A stretch of DNA of 64,000 nucleotides from Cordia subcordata (lineage: Eukaryota; Streptophyta; Magnoliopsida; Boraginales; Cordiaceae): assembly GCA_028554755.1 (NCBI GenBank), contig JAPTOF010000010.1, forward strand, positions 4,252,001 through 4,316,000, written 5' to 3'. The position numbers were made by a program, and so were the translations under genes. Position 1 is the stretch's first letter, and every line of letters starts with the position of its first letter. Shown one piece after another: positions 33,963-45,868 of the stretch. The notes below the pieces were generated by a model that saw nothing but the letters and a program-made list of their open reading frames with translations, was not told the origin of the DNA and did no database searches.

Positions 33963-34344
33963 AGCTTTCCCATCCATCACATTGTCCCTCATACCACATT
34001 GGATTCATAGAACATGTAGGATTTTAGTGTTTTATTTGCAGTGGACTCATTTCTTTCAGAACCCTTCATATTTTAGTGTTATTAATGTATTTCTTTATAC
34101 GTTCGGTTAAGGAAAGTAGTCTCATTTTGGAAGGTAGACTAACATCTTCCACTAGCTTTCCCATCCATCACATTGTCCCTCATACCACATTGGATTCATA
34201 GAACATGTAGGATTTTAGTGTTTTATTTGCAGTGGACTCATTTCTTTCAGAACCCTTTATATTTTAGTGTTATTAATGCATTTCTTTATATGTTTGGTTA
34301 AGGAAAGTAGTCTCATTTTGGAAGGTAGACTAACATCTTCCACT
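33963..34344. repeat. Tandem duplication, 191 bp x 2
   Basis: The unit starting AGCTTTCCCATCCATCACAT is repeated head to tail (second copy from 34154) with only a few differences, such as TATACGTTCGG versus TATATGTTTGG. Recent on the scale of the surrounding repeats. Not coding. Confidence 0.95.
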
Positions 34345-34887
34345 CTCATCATTAGTCCCCAAGTTCCATGCTCTTTGGTAGAAGATTATGTAACTTATTT
34401 ATGAGACTTAGGTCTCTAAAGTTGTACTTTTATCCTAGAATAATTGATGGCCCCTAATGGACATAAGGTGTTCTTGATGTAATTCAATTGGATATGTTGC
34501 TTATTTTTGTTGTTATCTATGCAAGAAAAGTTTTTCCTGTAAGAACTTTGTAGTTTAAACCCCTTTCTATTAGGTTTTATCCTTTCTATGAGAAAATTGT
34601 TGGTCACAGGCTCTTAGTCAACCAAGGCGAATGCGTGCCTTCCTTTAAGGTCGTCGTACAGTCTCTAATCATCCTTCTCCTATATTCCTCCTCCAAAATA
34701 GATTTTTTTCTCTTAGACAAAATATGTCTCGACTTCTTAATTTGTAGGGGGAAGGGAAAGAATTAGAAGAGAATCATAAGACCAAATGACTATATACCTA
34801 ATTATAAAGAATTTACTTTTCTTGACCATCTCAAAAGTGTTAATCAATCATCAGAAATAAGATTACTTGATGTTAAGGATTGTTTCT
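34345..34887. other. Intergenic, no gene seen
   Basis: A 63-residue frame at 34416-34607 on the minus strand has no recognisable features. Nothing else found. Confidence 0.5.
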
Positions 34888-35375
34888 GAAAAAGTTACCA
34901 CCTCATCTAAAAACTTAAACTTGTAGAAAGGATATTGGTTTATTTATTTGTTGTGTTAACACGCCCCCTCATGTGCAGCTTGTAGAGAGGATATTGGTTT
35001 ATTTATTTGTTGTGTTAACATGTCCCCTCACGTGCAGCGTAATTTATTTAAAGTTTTCACGTGAACAATTTAATATTTTTTAAATGGGTGGGGGTTTGTT
35101 TTTAAATGAATGAGCGTAATTTGTTTAAAGTTTTCACGTGGACAATTTAATATTTTTTAAATGGGTGGGGGTTCATTTTTAAATGAATGAGGGTAAGGAT
35201 CGAACCTGTTTAAAGCTTGTACGCAGATAATTTAATATTTTTTAAATGGATAGGGGTAAGGATCGAACCTGTGCTTTTTGGCTTCCAGCCTCTGATACTA
35301 TAAAAAAGTTACCACCTCATTTAAAAGCTTAAGCTTGTAGAAAGGATATTGGTTTATTTATTTGTTGTGTTAATA
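34888..35375 (-). mobile_element. Rearranged TRIM array
   Basis: Element orientation is minus. From the right: an LTR (about 35301-35375), a primer-binding-site-like TAGTATCAGAGG (35289-35300), an internal segment present as about three tandem partial copies (each with GTTTAAAG or TTTAAAG, ACAATTTAATATTTTTTAAATGG or a variant, 35040-35260), a purine-rich strip (GAGGGGAC), a partial LTR (34978-35022), another purine strip (GAGGGGGCG) and a full LTR (34888-34963). The LTRs share GGATATTGGTTTATTTATTT. Non-coding throughout. It looks like unequal recombination among TRIM copies. Confidence 0.6.
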
Positions 35376-37212
35376 ATTTTCAAGGATTATAATCCTTGAA
35401 CCTTTATCCTTGGTTTGGGAACCTGGGATATTGAATCATTTTTTATCTTTTTGGTACTTTGGGAGGTAGTTGATTCTTAGCCCATAAAGAAAAAAGGTAC
35501 TCGTTAGGGGGTGAAAGCTCATGTTAAGTTGTAAAGAAAGAAATTTTTCTCACGGTTTCATGGAGGAAATATTATTACATGGTAGATCTATTTATAATGA
35601 ATTCTCCAAAGTCATTATCTCATAATAGCTGCTTCATCGGTTTATTAAATCCCATAAAAAGCGGACGGGGCATCTTCTCTAATCATGCCAACCAAGTAGT
35701 AAAGAGAAGTTAGTATAAAACTTTGGATGGAAAGCATTTGAGAAAAATAGAATGTTGGATCAGGTTGGAGGGTTGAACCATCCATGTTAGGAATGCTGGA
35801 TAATGCACTCTTTTTCGTCTTATAGTCTTGATTTCCCAAAAGGTACAAGCTAGAAAACTAAAACATTAGCACACTCTAGCGAGAAAGAAGAAATATAGGA
35901 ACTACTCCCAGTGGTATATATATACTTCCTTTTCTTTTTTCCTCTGTTTTTTTCTTTTGCTCTAGACACATGCATGTATTGGACAAGCAACAATCATATG
36001 TAGTTGCACCAGTGAAATTGCATAATGAAAAGTTTCAAGCTTAGAAATTGAACTCATATATAGTACTGCACAACTATAGTTGGAGTAAAATATTGATGCC
36101 AGTGAAAACATGCATAAGATAATTGCCATCCTCCAATACAACTTAGAAGCCTAAAGGCAAGTAATGTTTCCCCATGTTGTCCCATAAAAGTTCTACCATT
36201 TAATTGACTATTTTGGTGCATTACTGTCAATTGGTTTTTCTTTCTAATATTCTCTTAGAAATCAGTGAGTAGAATAGCTTTGTTATACAAATTAAAATAT
36301 GCCGCACTGTTATGAACCACATTCATCAAATCTTAAAATAATAATATTGGACAAGTTTAATATGAAAATATAATTTTAAATAATTTGGCCAAATTAAAGT
36401 TACATAAACCTTTTAACTTTCAGCTTCTTCCTTGATGTGTCAAGTTTTTTCATCCCATTCTTCCATAGCTATGATGCCAAACCATAATAAGACATCTATA
36501 ACTAATAAAGCTCTTTCAGACCAAAGCAATGGATCTAGCAAATCATATTTATAATTGTTGCAAAAACACATGACAATTAACTATCATTCTTGAGAAATTG
36601 AATAGTTAGAACATTAAAATTAGAATTATCTCAAGGCCAGGAGAATCTGTAGAGAAAAAAGGGACACATTAATACTTCATTAACATGATATGCAAGTATG
36701 ATCTTCAGAGCAATATGCTTAGTCAATTTTCTGCTTAAAAAATTTATGATCAGATGAATTAGTTCCACCATTTTGAGGCCAATCATAACAAGAAAGATGT
36801 CTAGAAGTGTCTTGAAGGCATATATATAAAAAATAATTTCTTTCAAATTTTTTAAGAAAATCTCTGCCATGAAGTGTTCCACCCTCCATATTATACCTAA
36901 TAAATCTTTGAAGTTCTAGCCATCATTGAAAGTTATCCGGGCACAAAAGAAAGAGCACATGTTTTTCTGACACATATAGACACTTACCATGATATTAAAC
37001 ATGGGAGATATTTTTTTCCAAAAAAAAAGCGAACTTATTTTATTGAAACACAATGCAAGTTAAAAAAGAGTTTAAAATACATATAAAACTACGCTTTCTC
37101 TCATTCATTTCATTCTCCCAGTATATGTATATCTCTCTTTCCATATTCTTTCTGCAATACACAAACATGAAAAATTCAGATACATAATTACCTTCACCTC
37201 TTTCTCTTTATC
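35376..37212. other. Intergenic; 3' flank of the AHL gene at the right end
   Basis: No supported gene. Minus-strand frames at 35645-35848 and 36631-36882 have no recognised domains. The right end (about 37080-37212) should hold the 3' UTR of the AHL gene. Confidence 0.5.
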
Positions 37213-38112
37213 TCAATAAGGTGGTCTTGTATGTGCCCAAGCATAAGCATCATGACTCAATTGTGCACCATTTGGTAACAGATTTGGTGTAAAATTATAA
37301 AGAGGCAGTGATGAAGGATCAGGCATCAAAGTATGCTGTTGCCCTCCACTGGCTCCAATTGCAGGTGGTGAATTCCCGGCCGCGCTGGGCAGTTGGCCGC
37401 GCTTGGTGGCGCTGCCACCGGCCGCCTCATCATCCTCTCCAATAGGCAATCTTTCATAACTTGGAGCAGCAAAAGTAGCAGCAGTCAGCATAACAGGCCC
37501 TACTGCAAGAAGTGATCCTACCACACATCCCCCCACCACTTGCCCTCGTACACCAGCCAAGTAAACCGTTAGCCCCACCGCAACAGGAGGGGCTCGGCCG
37601 GGGAAGAACGTGCCGGTCAAAGACAGAATCTCGAACCTTCCGCGGAGGGCAACAACTGAACCGGGCGCAGCTGGCTGCCTCAGGGTAACATTGGCCACGG
37701 TGCCGCTTCCACTTAGTATGCAAACCCCACGTTGGCGCTTTCTTGCATACTGAGCTATGCTTTCGGCGACATCAACGCCGCCGGCCACCTCCATGATATG
37801 GCTGCGCAGTGCATTAGGGCTATCTCTGGTCACAACGATTGGTGGTTTTGGTTTGTTCTTGGACCCTGGAGGGCGGCCTCTAGGTCTGCGCGTACCTGCT
37901 ACAACCGCGCCCTCTTTAGGCTCATCGGCGTGGTCTTTTCCTTCATCTTCATCGCATCTACCAATACCCTTGATGCAGTTTTTGGCCATGGATAGCTCTG
38001 GATGATGATGATGATGATGATGATCATCATCATGTTTGTCCAGCATAGATAAGCAAGACGCCGGTTCGATGCCCGGCAAGGCCACCTGCCCTGTCCACCA
38101 CCTATTAGCCAG
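37213..38112 (-). CDS. AT-hook motif nuclear-localised protein, AHL20-like, with apparent CTG start
   Basis: Single-exon nuclear DNA-binding protein of AHL clade A. Counting from the CTG at 38112: [14 protein letters not shown]-terminus, a histidine run (about 32-38), the type-I AT-hook [14 protein letters not shown] (76-89), which binds the minor groove of AT-rich DNA, then a PPC domain (about 98-225) with [10 protein letters not shown] and a C-terminus ending AHTRPPY. 299 residues. The family's conserved start is MAN-x-WW; here the same frame reads CTG-GCT-AAT-AGG-TGG-TGG, so the expected ATG is CTG, in strong context (A at -3, G at +4). A stop lies nine codons upstream with no ATG between. 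The first in-frame ATG is at 38046 (277 residues), which would drop the conserved N-terminus. AHL proteins form trimers with partners through PPC and restrain growth and flowering. The coding region is far more GC-rich than its surroundings. Confidence 0.9.
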   Translation of the reverse strand: MANRWWTGQVALPGIEPASCLSMLDKHDDDHHHHHHHPELSMAKNCIKGIGRCDEDEGKDHADEPKEGAVVAGTRRPRGRPPGSKNKPKPPIVVTRDSPNALRSHIMEVAGGVDVAESIAQYARKRQRGVCILSGSGTVANVTLRQPAAPGSVVALRGRFEILSLTGTFFPGRAPPVAVGLTVYLAGVRGQVVGGCVVGSLLAVGPVMLTAATFAAPSYERLPIGEDDEAAGGSATKRGQLPSAAGNSPPAIGASGGQQHTLMPDPSSLPLYNFTPNLLPNGAQLSHDAYAWAHTRPPY

Positions 38113-38885
38113 GATTACAATTCTGACGTAATTCAGCTAAAATTCACAATAAAACCTAACAGTTAATTTGCCCTTCTTGCAATAGTTTTTGATACCCTTC
38201 TTCACAATTTTGACAAAATTAAAGCTGGAAGTCTTAAACCAATAGTAAATTATTTAAAGATGTACTATCTTCCTGCTTTCTATTCATTTATTTCGATAAT
38301 TAAGAAGAAATTATACAGATAATACTAAAAAAAATTTGCAGACTTCCATTTGTTGACAGAGAGAGGGGGAAAGAGAGGGAGAGGAGATGCATAGGATGAT
38401 GTAAAGAATAGAAGAGTATTGGATGCAGTGGTTAATGGGCTCAAGTAAAGAGATAGATAAAGAAGAGAAAGAAACCAAAGAAGTGATCTAAGTGGAGCAA
38501 AGAAAGATGAGATGCAGCATAACAACTCAAACCACAATAAAGCACGATAAAGAAAGTCAGAAAACAAAGATTAGTAGTATGTTTTTTTTTGGTATATAAA
38601 ACTAATTATCACTTTATTACAAAGAGAACAACACAACAACAATGGAAGAGTTTTAATGTTTTTGAAGTGCTCTGGTTGAGTGATTTAGAAAGCTGCTGAG
38701 GATTTTGATTTCTTTATAGAAAGAAAGTCTCTAGTTAAGAAATTTTGTATTTGGTGTTTTGGGGTTGCTCCGAATTAGGGTTTCACTGGTGGGGTCCCCT
38801 GCGCGTGGAAAGGTGGTAGGCATGTCGTTGTCTCGTGTCCCGACATATTGAACGAAGACCATAGTGCTAGAGGGCCGCTGGAGAG

Positions 38886-38890
<5 letters not shown>
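38113..38890 (-). promoter_or_regulatory. Upstream region of the AHL gene
   Basis: Should contain the 5' UTR and promoter of the AHL gene read on the minus strand. A pyrimidine-rich leader-like stretch (minus strand) runs over about 38345-38400 and 38450-38480. The transcription start and TATA box are not certain. Confidence 0.4.

Positions 38891-38928
<38 letters not shown>
38891..38928. repeat. (GA)n microsatellite
   Basis: About 19 uninterrupted GA units, roughly 780 bases upstream of the AHL start. On the AHL-sense strand it reads (CT)n. GAGA repeats upstream of plant genes can bind BPC factors; a role here is only a possibility. Confidence 0.9.
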
Positions 38929-38931
<3 letters not shown>

Positions 38932-40361
38932 AGAATGAGCAAGTTGTGTGCAATGAACCAAATTAAAATTTGCAAATGTTTCACATTACAATTACGTGTG
39001 AATAAGAATTAATTTGGTTATTTTATATAGTTAAAAATTAATTATTTTTTTAAATAAAAAATAATTGTTTTGATTTGATTTGAAATAGATAGATCTACAA
39101 ATCAAACCAAACTAAATTATATTTATCTCTAATTTTATGTATTTTAAGAGTTAAACCTTTAATCTCAATATTACATTTCCAAACTTTAACCATAAAACTA
39201 TAGCTACGCTTTTGCTTTGTTTTAATAATAAAATCCTATGATATTAAATTTGTAATATGGGCATATAGTAAATTGAGTTGGTTCCTTTTAAATTTTATTA
39301 TGAAAATTGAAATTTTTTAATTTTTTTTTTGAAAATCGAAGACCAAAACAAACCAAAGCAACATATCTATGTTCATTTGGTTTGGTTATATTTATATGAT
39401 AGAAAACTAGTTAGTTTATTTCAAATGTAAACCAACTAGTTTTGGTTTGGTTTGAAATATAGTCAAAACCAAACCAAATCAAATCATGTACACCCCTAAT
39501 TACAATCTATACAATACCACAATTTAGCGTATGCATGTATCGCATAGGTCACTTTATTAGTTATAATTATAATTAATATAAAAGATATTGTGTGAAGTCG
39601 AACAGCAAATGGAATGATTAATCAACTTGTTGTAGTAAAGTACACTTGGTGGAAGAGTTTTTCCTTCATTATTTCGATTCCATGGAGATTAATTCAAGTT
39701 CATTGTAAACCGGGGACACATACTTTATCTTAAAGCAAAAGAATTTTACATTATCTTTTGAATATTTTTCACCTTTCCCTTTGATTGACCTACAGCATCT
39801 ATTGAAAACATTATTTATAACATTAAGGTGGATGATACAATACACAAACTACAGTCAGATAACTCGAACAATGTGTGACACAATATTTATGTATAAGAAA
39901 GCACAATTAAATATTTAACTCAATGTACGATCATTGAAAATAAGATAATATCTTGGCCAAATAACTGACACTTATTATAGGAATTAACATATGTGGAACT
40001 AACATGACAATTTTCAATTAATTAATTAAGATATTAGCTTTCAAGGGACACTCTTAACTGATAAAAGAAAATAACAATAAAACCTTCTCCAGCCAAGATC
40101 AATTTTAATATTCAAGTCAAGATTAATCGATTAAGGCTTTTCCAAGTTTTCTCTTTTTTTGGTTCAAAAGGCGTTTCCAAGTTAAGCTCAAGCTTAGGTT
40201 TATCATTTACTAGGGAAAATTCTGACGAGATTAAAATGATCAATCGATTAATCCTGAAGTAAATCCCAGATATCTTTAACACCCGAAATCCTATTAATGA
40301 CATTGTGCCATAATTTATGTGAGTTACGCGCATGTCTCGTGTTTTATATATTCATATTATG
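38929..40361. other. Intergenic with a dispersed repeat
   Basis: At about 39050-39500 there is a stretch built of GGTTTGGTTTG and its complement CAAACCAAACC on both sides, ending ATGTACACCCCTAATT. On the minus strand this begins TTAGGGGTGTACATGATTTGG, a terminus style common to plant non-autonomous elements. Boundaries and class are unclear. No gene seen. Confidence 0.4.
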
Positions 40362-40373
40362 AGTGTGTGTGTG

Positions 40374-40440
<67 letters not shown>
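40362..40440. repeat. Compound (GT)n(TA)n microsatellite
   Basis: About ten GT units followed by about 28 TA units. It lies 58 bases left of the foldback element that starts at 40499. Confidence 0.95.
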
Positions 40441-40443
<3 letters not shown>

Positions 40444-40498
40444 TTCTGCACGGCTTACCAATTGTGTTTCTTAATTTCATAAATACATATTTTTTGTT

Positions 40499-42469
40499 GG
40501 GTAAATTATTTCAATGGTCCTTTATCTTTAATGTCAAAGACTTGGTCTTTTATTTTTAAATGAGACATTTTGCTTTTTCATCTAAAGGCTTGTTTGACAC
40601 AATTAGTTGTTAAGATAGCTGATATAAGTTTGAATAAATTATAGTTGTTTTGATAGCGGATAATTGTTAAATTTTAGCTGCTATCGAATAGCTGTTAACT
40701 AATTGTTAAAAAAATATATGTTTGGCAGAATTGGTTGTCAGCTTAGCTAATGGATGTAAAATGTATAAAAAGACATAATTATTACTTTATTATTGTTATT
40801 ATTTTTATGAATATTATAATTATTATTGTTATTAATAATATTAAAATAAGATGACACATTTGTAGATATATTAGATGTATATTCATGATAATAATAATTT
40901 ATTATTAAAGTGTAACAAAAATATTTTTTAATAAATTATTTTCATCAATATTATAAAATATATATATATATATTTAGTAGATTCAAATAATTTTTTGGTC
41001 AACAAAATTAATAAACAAAGTGATAAGTTAATTTGTATAAAAAAAATGTTTATGCTCCCCTTCCTCTTTGGGCACCATCTTGATCCCGCTTTCATTACCA
41101 CCACGAATCACGACGAACATGAACCATTAGAAGCATTTTAGTTGAGATGGTGGTGAATCAAAGGCTGATGGAGTTGAGCAATTAGAGAGAAGTGAAACAG
41201 CATCCTGTGTTTTCATGATTTAAATACTGGAAAATGCATTTGGTTAGAGACTTTCCCTTTACTGCTTCTGTTTCCATAGAGATTAGTTTTAAGCCTAATA
41301 TAATTTGAGGATACTCTAACTCAAAACCAAAAGATTATATATATGTAGGTATAGAGAGAGATAACAAGCCAGCCAGTTTGAGATTTGTCTCCCTTCAGCA
41401 ACTTCCAAAAATAGCTCAGTCGAATTAGGGCTCATTTGAATTGGTTTTTTCAAAAGTATTTTTTTCTAACAACTTTTTAAAAAAGTATTTTTTTTAGAAG
41501 CTAAAAGTTCTGGCTTCTAGACAAAGTTGTAAATGAATTTCTTTTGAAGTATCAGTTCTTTTAAAAGTCAAATTAAATAGTTATTAAATAAATAATTAAT
41601 TAATTAATTTTTTTTTTAAAAAATAATTTTTCATGCAAAAAAATCAACCCAGACAGACCCTTAGTTTCGAGAGTGATACTTGCTCATCCGAGCTACCCAC
41701 TATATCGCATATTTGGAGTAAAGCCAGGGCTTCTGCTTGAGTTATTTCTTGCATCCATCAAAGTTAATTATCTTTAAAAAGATTAAAGTAAATAAATAGA
41801 TAATTTGGTGTAATTATATACGTTTATGTATGTTTAAATTTACATAATGTGACAAATATATTCTCTAATTTTGGAAGAAATTTGGATAACGATCCGCATG
41901 ATAATTGATGATATTTGTGAATAAGCTATGAATTAAATGTTTGGGAAAAAATAGATTATCAAATTCCTACATAAAATATATGTTCAAATATTTGAGATTA
42001 TCATTTTCTCTTTGTAATTTCTCTATTGAATTTAAAGAGAATGAATTAAAGATTTAATGTTGCGATTACCTGAAGCTTCAAAGTTCAAGCTCACCTCATA
42101 CATAATGTACATGTTTGAGGCATTGCGTATGTGATTGAGTTCAGGATTTTGTTTTGGGCGGGTAGGTGGGTGAGAAGTTTTGTTTGGAATTTGGGCGTTT
42201 TCTGGTCAGGTGGGGAAGGGGGGTGGGTTTTAATTTGTTCTGCTTTCCAAAAGACCAATTTGTCTAGCAAAATAAGGAAGAAATTAAATCACGTGCAAAA
42301 CACGTGATTCTACTGTTAAAAAATTGATGAAAATTAGCCAAGGGATTAAGACATCCCTTGTTTTGTAAAATGAGACACCAAAATGTCCCATAAATGTCCC
42401 ATTTAAAAGATAAGGGAACAAAAAGTCTTTGATACTGCAGAAATGGAACCATTAATAATTAATTTATCC
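40499..42469. mobile_element. Large foldback (MULE-like) element e, about 2 kb
   Basis: The left arm starts GGGTAAATTATTTCAATGGTCC; the right arm reverse-complemented starts GGATAAATTAATTATTAATGG, and both continue through ATCAAAGACTT or GTCAAAGACTT and TTTTAAATGGGACATTT or TTTTAAATGAGACATTT. Arms are over 100 bases. Flanks TTTTTTGTT (40490-40498) and TTTTTTATT (42470-42478) agree at 8 of 9 positions. The interior is non-coding and carries a Tourist-like MITE (41428-41660). No transposase is seen, so it is non-autonomous. Confidence 0.5.
41428..41660. mobile_element. Tourist-like MITE, copy D (nested)
   Basis: Left end GGGCTCATTTGAATTGG, right end CAACCCAGACAGACCC, with a perfect TTA target duplication at 41425-41427 and 41661-41663. 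Inserted inside the larger foldback element, so it arrived later. Confidence 0.75.
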
Positions 42470-44247
42470 TTTTTTATTTATCAAATCTCAAGAATTTGAT
42501 CAATATTTCATATATAATTGTGTCTAATAAATGCGGACGTTTTTGTCCATTCTCCTACAGCTTCCAACTGCAGTAGGATGGAAATTAATGCTCTTCATTT
42601 ATTAATTAGTTCAATGTATCATCATCCAAGTAAAACTATAGAAAATAAGACGAGGATATATACAAACTCATGACATATGGTGAAACAAAATAATAACTAT
42701 ATATGCTAGCTCTTCAACGGCAAAAACATTTATTGATATGGAGGAAAGAATCGATCATTACATTCTCGAATTCCAATCTTGAATCTGACGCAAGCAAATT
42801 TCTTGAAAGGTCCATCACAATTAAATACTATTTTAGACCATGTAATAAGGTCGATTGTGCCATGTAATAAGGGCGATTGTTGTATCACACGATTTATAAC
42901 TTGATAAACTTAATGTATTTTTACTTGAAGTGAACTCTTTAACTAGTATCTTATACGAAAGAGAGAAAAAAAAAACTCAGTCCCCCCAAAATTCCCATTT
43001 TTCATTCCTTCCATCTTCCATAGAATGGCTATTCTCATTGAGAAAATAATGGGGCAATACTTTGTATTCTGACATTGCATATACATATGTTGCGTTTCAT
43101 TTGACCTCTTAATTCTCATCGGGCCTAAATTCGTACACATTATATTAAAACAACTTTAAATTTGTTTGCCATTGGAACAAGACTTCAACAAAAAGGAGGA
43201 AGATATAAAGACGAACAATTGGCGTCCTCGATTCTTGCCTAAAATATATACAAGCACTAATTTTAATGAATCCAATTCAAATATTTTTGTAATTCATAAA
43301 ATTTTGCTTTTCATATTTCTAAGATTAAGCAGAAGGATTCACAAGTAAAAATGATAACATCACAACCAGTCCATAAATTATTAAAACTTCAATAAAAGCT
43401 AGATTAAACAATTGGGTGCCTCATATTTTTATTGCGCTATCTCGCTATACTCTTTACAACTTAATCTGCAGTAGTCACTTGACCAACTCGATGTCCAATA
43501 AAAGCAAGCCGTGTGGCCTATCCAGCTCTTACTAAAGTAATAAAATTGTTATACAATAACAGACAATAGAGCCCGGAATGTATTGCTATAGTACAATCTG
43601 ACTTTTGTAGTCAAATTTGGCCCATTCTTGAGCACTAATTGATATTATCTTTTGTTTCATTTTCAAAAAGTCAATATAACACTCACACAAGCATGCTAAA
43701 TGCAGTCAAACATGGTGATCAGCATGCTATTTAGGCCCTTTCTATAATAATTTAAACTTGTTAAAAATTATACACCGACATCAAATTCGTTGTTGCCAGG
43801 AAATTTTTTTCCTAAGGGAACTGCTCCAGAGGAAGCAGAATTTGACCATATGAAAACACGTGAATTTGAAGAATGAAGCACACGTGCACACATGATGAGG
43901 ATTAGAAAGTAGTTCGGGCTTAGACTACATTTGCGAAAAATAATGGTTCGGGTTCAAATTTCATGAACAATGGAGGTCAGGTGTAAGAAAGGAAAAGGAA
44001 AAAGCGCACACAGACAGTAGCTAAATTCTGAATATTCACAAGTCAATTAGGTGAATACGCACGTTATCTTCACCAAAAAAGAGAATAAGCACGTTTTATA
44101 ATGAGGGTAAATAATACAGTGATGAAGGTAAATAATACAGTGCTTAGGCAATGACTTATTGTGTTACTCTACACGTGCCATAGTGAGAGATATAAAAGCT
44201 CACGAGTGGATCCAAGGTTTGTTATAATCTTTTTAATGAAAAAAAGA
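42470..44247. other. Intergenic, no gene seen
   Basis: No gene supported. Two CACGTG G-boxes occur around 43858 and 43884, and a phrase GGTAAATAATACAGTG is tandemly repeated at about 44105-44143. Confidence 0.5.
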
Positions 44248-44284
<37 letters not shown>

Positions 44285-44296
44285 GGGGGGGGGGGG
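44248..44296. repeat. (TA)n(TG)n followed by a G run
   Basis: TA units pass into TG units and then a run of 13 Gs (44284-44296). Read directly. Confidence 0.9.
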
Positions 44297-45868
44297 TCAA
44301 GTTCATATTCATCCACCCTTGAGTATGCCTGGTTACACCTAACATGTCACCAATCTGTCCTTCGATTAATATTGGAACAGAAAAAAGAGAATCCTGCTGA
44401 TTATTACACGCCCCCCTTTTTTTTCTTTTTTTTTCCTTTTAAATGGAATGGAGGCTTGGCCAGTTTAGACTACAATACAATATATATTAGCAACCAATAT
44501 AACCACTGCATAGTTACTTTACAGGATGTTTAACCAGTGCGTACATTTATTCACCTCACGATATACATGTAGAAGATAATACGCTAGCTTCTTCTTGTTG
44601 TAGAATGACCTCATAATCCGCTAGCTGACATCATAAGAGACGAATGACCTCAGAATCCTCTAGATGACATCGTAACAGGCTATTGATTGCTGTAATTTTC
44701 CTCATTGTGTACTTTGAAAACTAGAAGAGATTAGTGATTATGGTTTGTAAACAGAGTAAAATGTTCCAGGCTCTGATTTGGTTTAGGTTATCTGCTTCCT
44801 GAAGTAGTGGTAGTTCATCTAATAACATAGCTGTACTGTTTTGATTTGATTAGGCAAATCCGGCTTTTTCTTTCTCTTGTTGACGAAGAGTAACTCATTT
44901 TAGTGGAGCTACATTTGATCTACTTTAAATCACAAATTTTGTGATATAGCAGGTGCAGCTGAGAGCACGTTGATATATGTTTTAGATCAGTCAAGAGTGA
45001 GACAACATTTGTGATAACAAGATATACGTTAGAGTTTCTCAACTTATGATCACAACTAGTTCGAGATACTTTCTTTGCTATCAAAACAAAAATTATGTTA
45101 TAAAAACCATCAGGCTGTTTAACCATGCTGAGTACAAGTAAAAGCTGCAATGAAGGGCTGTTATCTACTTTAATCTACGTTAATCAAGGCTAAAAAGTGA
45201 AATATGAAAAACACATCTAATATGGGCAAATATGTAATGCTATGTCATAATTTAACTGTTCGAACAAACTGGCCATTCAACATTAATTGTTTATACTTCG
45301 GTGAGGACTTGGATCCTCTCATAATTTTATCATTATATGTTTCAAGGGAATCTAAATCTCGACGAGAACAGCATTTTAGCTGTTGGATGAATTTATAATT
45401 GACCCAGGCAGCAACAGAAGCAAGGGCAAGTTGCATCAGAAGCAAGGGGCACAGAATAGATATTGCTTTGACAAAAGAGAAGATCATTGAACAAGAGCAG
45501 CTTTCATTGTGCACAATGATCTAGACTTGAAATAATCAATAATTCAAAACACAAGTAAACTACAGGAAAAGTTAAATTAGCAATTTAGCATTAATATAAG
45601 GAAGCTTAAAGATTTTCAAGAGCAACTAACCAATAATCCAGATAGATTAGGTTCATCTATTATCGAAGTTGAATATGTACTTCAGATGTACAGACTTTCA
45701 CATAACTTACATTGAAGTACAGCAATCAACTCCAATGTAAAATAAACATATTCCATGGCCAAAGCTCACATATTCACATCGTGTTGATCGTTCACCTAAT
45801 TATCACACAAGTGCAGGAGGGTAAAGAAAATTACCGCCATAATTATTTATTCGGCTACAACTATCTAA
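44297..45868. other. Intergenic; 3' flank of the DUF668 gene
   Basis: A 39-bp imperfect tandem pair lies at 44603-44680 (GAATGACCTCATAATCC against GAATGACCTCAGAATCC). The right end should hold the 3' UTR of the minus-strand DUF668 gene. Frames at 44920-45514 show no family features. Confidence 0.5.

Noticed and set aside
37454..38005. Additional frames on both strands of the AHL gene
   Set aside because: GC-rich coding DNA leaves antisense frames open; the AHL frame has the AT-hook and PPC domain.
38060..38078. tRNA B-box-like GGTTCGATGCC in the AHL gene
   Set aside because: No A box or cloverleaf around it; it encodes the AHL N-terminus.
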